From the NCBI GenBank assembly GCA_041687475.1, contig JAWLBW010000255.1, positions 1 to 6,846 of the forward strand: a stretch of 6,846 nucleotides of DNA, given 5' to 3'. Position 1 is the first letter of the stretch; the number at the start of each line of letters is the position of its first letter. A program made the position numbers and the translations under genes. Below are positions 4,345 to 6,846 of the stretch, in pieces. Origin of the DNA: JAWLBW01 sp041687475. GTDB lineage: Bacteria; J088; JAWLBW01. A model generated the notes under the pieces. It ran no database searches. It was not told where the DNA came from and saw nothing but the letters and a program-made list of their open reading frames with translations.

Positions 4345-5736
4345 TACCAGCCCGTCAATGACTTTCCGCAATTGATTCAGGTTGCGCACTTCTTCGGCGG
4401 TGTCGCACCAACGCTGGTAGCGCGGCATCTCGCTGTCGCCCACGCCCCACGAACGCTTCCCCTCGGGGTTGAGCCAGATGAGCCGCTTGGCTTTGTGGGC
4501 GATGTCGCGCAGCACCCAGTCTTCGGCCGGGTTGTAGTTGTTACGCCCGTCGCCGAGAATGATGACCGTCGTGCGCTTGTTGACCGAGTGCAGGTAGTCT
4601 TTGTGAAACTTGACGAAGGCCCGCCCGAAGTTCGAGTTCTGCCAGACGTTGATGACTTCGCCGTTGAAGGCGCGCTCCAAGGCTTCGCCCGGCTCCTTGG
4701 CTTCGCGGAAGAGGTCGGTGGTCTCGCCCAGATCGCTCACGAAGACGAACGAGCGCACCCGCGAGAACAGCTCCTGCACGCTGTACACGAAGCGCAGCAT
4801 GAACGAGCTGGCCTGGCGCACCGAGTCGCTTACGTCGCACATGACGATGAGCTCGGGCTTTTCCTTCTTGCGCCGGCGGAACTCGACGTTGAACGGCACG
4901 CCGCCGAAGGCGATGTTCTTGCGAATGGTGGCCTGTACGTTCAGGGTGCCGTGGCGCTTGGCCCGCTTGCGCCGCATGCTCACGCGGCTCTTGAGCTTTT
5001 CGGCCAGTTGGCGTACGACCTCTTCCATGCGCTTCAGTTCCTGGGGATTAACCGTGAAGAAGCTCTTGTCGAGCAGGCTCTTCTCCTGAAACTGCTTGCG
5101 GAAGTCGAAGTTGTTCTTGTCGAACTCGCGCCGTACGTAGTCCTTGATGAGCTCTTGAAAGGCGCGCATGCGCTCTTCACCGGCCTGGCCCAGCACATCG
5201 GCAAGCTGCCGGTATCCGGCGCCGCGCAGCCGCGCCGACATCTGCTGAAACTCGTGTTTGAGCTTGTACCAGTCAAGCTGCTCGCCGATTTTGTACGAGT
5301 AAAACCCTTCCTGAAACGGGCTGCCGATGCCGCCCGCGCCGGCCTGGTTACCGGCCTGTTGCAGCATCTGCGCCAGCTTGCCCGAATCGTTGCGCAAGAG
5401 CGCATCGGCCAGCTCCGACGGCTGCATGTCGAGCTGCTCCATGGGGTCCTGCAGGGCGTCCCACAGCTCCTGTTCATCGACTTCGCCCGGAGTTTGTTCA
5501 AGGCGATCGCGAATGTTGCCCGACATGCCCACGAAATACAGATCGAACAGGCTGTTGAAGGTCTGGAAATCGTCGGGGTTCTTGATGAGGGTGGCCTGCA
5601 GGGTGGCGCGAAAGGCGTCGCGGTTCTCGATTCCCATGAGGCGCAGCGCCTCGAAGGCATCGAGCGCTTCGCTCATGCCCACGCGTATCTCGTTCTTACG
5701 CAGCAGCTCGAGAAAGTCGACAATCCGTTGATCCAC
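4339..5736 (-). CDS. CoxE-like VWA-domain protein, partner of MoxR ATPase
   Basis: A 465-residue cytosolic protein. The C-terminal 295-460 is a von Willebrand A domain of the CoxE type with an intact MIDAS: Asp301-x-Ser303-x-Ser305 in MCDVSDS, a Ser at 368 where Thr is usual (NSNFGRAF, 367-374), and Asp396 in ILGDGRNN. It should bind Mg2+ and a client protein. Residues 1-80 are a helical region (LELLRKNEIRVGMSEALDA) typical of this family, and 85-250 are mostly helical and charged. Such proteins work with a MoxR AAA+ ATPase in metal insertion, maturation or complex assembly, as in CoxD-CoxE for CO dehydrogenase; no client gene is in the window. The start is GTG 5736 with AGGAGG upstream, 16 nt after the moxR stop, so the two are an operon. 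No signal peptide or membrane segment is seen. Confidence 0.9.
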   Translation of the reverse strand: MDQRIVDFLELLRKNEIRVGMSEALDAFEALRLMGIENRDAFRATLQATLIKNPDDFQTFNSLFDLYFVGMSGNIRDRLEQTPGEVDEQELWDALQDPMEQLDMQPSELADALLRNDSGKLAQMLQQAGNQAGAGGIGSPFQEGFYSYKIGEQLDWYKLKHEFQQMSARLRGAGYRQLADVLGQAGEERMRAFQELIKDYVRREFDKNNFDFRKQFQEKSLLDKSFFTVNPQELKRMEEVVRQLAEKLKSRVSMRRKRAKRHGTLNVQATIRKNIAFGGVPFNVEFRRRKKEKPELIVMCDVSDSVRQASSFMLRFVYSVQELFSRVRSFVFVSDLGETTDLFREAKEPGEALERAFNGEVINVWQNSNFGRAFVKFHKDYLHSVNKRTTVIILGDGRNNYNPAEDWVLRDIAHKAKRLIWLNPEGKRSWGVGDSEMPRYQRWCDTAEEVRNLNQLRKVIDGLVL

Positions 5737-5752
5737 CAGCCCCCTCCTCTGC

Positions 5753-6712
5753 TCAGTTCACCGTGCCGTCGCCCGAGGTCGAACCGCCGACCGAAGACGA
5801 CGAGGCATAGAACGGCTTGTCGCGAAGGTTCTCGCGGGCCTTCTGAATGTCGCCTTCAAACTTGAGAATGACGTTCAGGGTGCTTTCAACAAGCGCCGGT
5901 TCCAGATTTTCGGCGTTGAGCAAGGTCAGGCTCTTGACCCAGTCGATGGTTTCGCTGATGCTGGGCAGCTTCTTCAGGTCCAGGTCGCGAATGCGCTGCA
6001 CGAGCGCCACCACGTCGCGGGCCATCTGGGCGCTGGCTTCCGGCGCCTTGAGACGCACGATGTCGAGCTCGCGCTGCGTTTCGGGAAAGTCGATGAACAG
6101 GTGCAGGCAGCGTCGCTTCAGGGCGTCGCTCATTTCGCGCAGGTTGTTCGAGGTGAGAAAGACGAGCGGCTGGTGTTTCGCCTTCAACGTGCCCAGCTCG
6201 GGCACGGTAACCTGAAAGTCGCTGAGGGCTTCGAGCAGAAACGCCTCGAACTCGGGATCGCTCTTGTCGATTTCGTCGACCAGCAACACGATGGGTTCGT
6301 CGCTGGTTACCATGCGCATGAGCGGCCGCGGCAGAATGAAGCGCTGCGAGAAGAAGACGCTTTCTTCCTTGCCGATGAGATCGACGGCCTCGCTCAGGGT
6401 TTCGGCGCCGGCCGTGACGGCTCCGATTTTGTCCTTGAGAATCTGCGTGTAGAGAAGCTGTTTGCCGTATTCCCACTCGTACAGGGCCTTCGACTCGTCA
6501 AGCCCTTCGTAGCACTGCAGGCGAACGAGCTCATGGCCCAGCGCGGCGGCCGTGGCCTTGGCCAGCTCGGTCTTGCCCACGCCCGCGGGGCCTTCGATGA
6601 GCACCGGTTTTCCCAGCTTCGAAGCGAGAAAGACCACTGTCGCAATGTTGGTATCGGCAATGTAGTTACGGTCGCGCAGCTGCGACTTGATGTCATCGAT
6701 GGAATCGAACAA
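5753..6712 (-). CDS. MoxR-family AAA+ ATPase
   Basis: A 319-residue cytosolic AAA+ ATPase. Walker A is GPAGVGKT (41-48), Walker B IVLLVDE (141-147), sensor 1 TSNN (187-190), and the arginine-finger region SDALKRRCLH (195-204). MoxR proteins form hexamers that drive conformational change in client proteins, normally through a VWA partner encoded next to them, which is present here. The C-terminal tail (303-319) is Ser/Gly-rich and probably flexible. The start is TTG 6712, read as Met-Phe-Asp-Ser-Ile; GAGAGG lies 4 nt upstream and the N-terminus aligns with this subfamily's usual (M)FxSIxD opening. It is the first gene of the minus-strand pair. No confident promoter is seen in 6713-6846. The exact MoxR subfamily and client cannot be told. 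Confidence 0.92.
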   Translation of the reverse strand: MFDSIDDIKSQLRDRNYIADTNIATVVFLASKLGKPVLIEGPAGVGKTELAKATAAALGHELVRLQCYEGLDESKALYEWEYGKQLLYTQILKDKIGAVTAGAETLSEAVDLIGKEESVFFSQRFILPRPLMRMVTSDEPIVLLVDEIDKSDPEFEAFLLEALSDFQVTVPELGTLKAKHQPLVFLTSNNLREMSDALKRRCLHLFIDFPETQRELDIVRLKAPEASAQMARDVVALVQRIRDLDLKKLPSISETIDWVKSLTLLNAENLEPALVESTLNVILKFEGDIQKARENLRDKPFYASSSSVGGSTSGDGTVN

Positions 6713-6768
6713 AACGCCTCTCCGGAAGTGGAACGGTCGGAACGGGCGGCAAAGCCCTTCTTACAGGA

Positions 6769-6836
6769 TACCGGATTGGTACCGTTTCAGGCCACGGCAA
6801 TGCCGTGGCTCCTACCGGAAATCCTTTCATCCGGTA
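6769..6836. repeat. Inverted repeat flanking the REP element
   Basis: TACCGGAT (6769-6776) and ATCCGGTA (6829-6836) are perfect 8-bp inverted copies on either side of the REP hairpin, separated by 52 nt. The right arm lies close to the window end, so a longer structure may continue outside. Confidence 0.45.
6791..6815 (-). repeat. REP-type palindrome with GTAG head
   Basis: On the minus strand GTAGGA (6815-6810) is followed by GCCACGGCA-T-TGCCGTGGC (6809-6791), a perfect 9-bp palindrome with a 1-nt centre. A GTAG tetranucleotide 5' of an imperfect palindrome is the signature of REP elements mobilised by RAYT (TnpA_REP) transposases in gammaproteobacteria. It lies upstream of the MoxR gene, as is usual for REPs in intergenic DNA. 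Confidence 0.65.
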
Positions 6837-6846
6837 AGGATCCGGC

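Noticed and set aside
4372..5865. Long plus-strand open frame of 497 codons
   Set aside because: It is antisense to the VWA gene, whose product has an intact MIDAS and family pattern. The plus-strand product is low-complexity and matches no family I recognise.

Overview
The window looks like chromosomal DNA of a GC-rich gammaproteobacterium. The main evidence is the minus-strand order: a ZapB-like coiled-coil gene, zapA, 6S RNA, then the 5-formyltetrahydrofolate cyclo-ligase gene. The zapA-ssrS-ygfA cluster is a classic gammaproteobacterial arrangement. The intergenic repeats, including a GTAGGAG-type REP palindrome, fit environmental gammaproteobacteria, but I cannot name a genus from sequence alone.

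Layout by position. 1-460 (minus): start of an exported TPR protein, cut by the window edge. 461-846: non-coding, with a promoter for the TPR gene, two oppositely oriented blocks of a 7-bp GATC-containing repeat, and a strong promoter reading right. 847-1118 (plus): two identical tRNA-Gly(GCC) genes closed by a rho-independent terminator. 1195-1603 (plus): a hicAB toxin-antitoxin pair. 1604-1770: a convergent gap with degenerate 7-bp repeats. 1771-3209 (minus): ygfA, 6S RNA, zapA and the ZapB-like gene, in reverse order of transcription. 3225-3662: a repeat-filled gap without a gene. 3663-4226 (minus): a small class I SAM-dependent methyltransferase. 4339-6712 (minus): a MoxR-type AAA+ ATPase followed 16 nt later by a CoxE-like VWA protein. 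6713-6846: upstream region with a REP element.

The functional units are largely separate. MoxR and VWA form a probable metal-dependent chaperone pair whose client is not visible here. The ZapB-like protein and ZapA are cell-division factors, and their transcript runs directly into 6S RNA and ygfA. The tRNA pair has its own promoter and terminator. HicAB is a self-contained module with signs of acquisition.

No wholly new system is evident. The most unusual signals are four unrelated families of repeats that all have a 7-bp period and sit only in intergenic gaps, one of them carrying a GATC in nearly every unit; a near-leaderless promoter-gene arrangement ahead of the ZapB-like gene; and the tight overlap of the zapA 3' end with the 6S RNA promoter.
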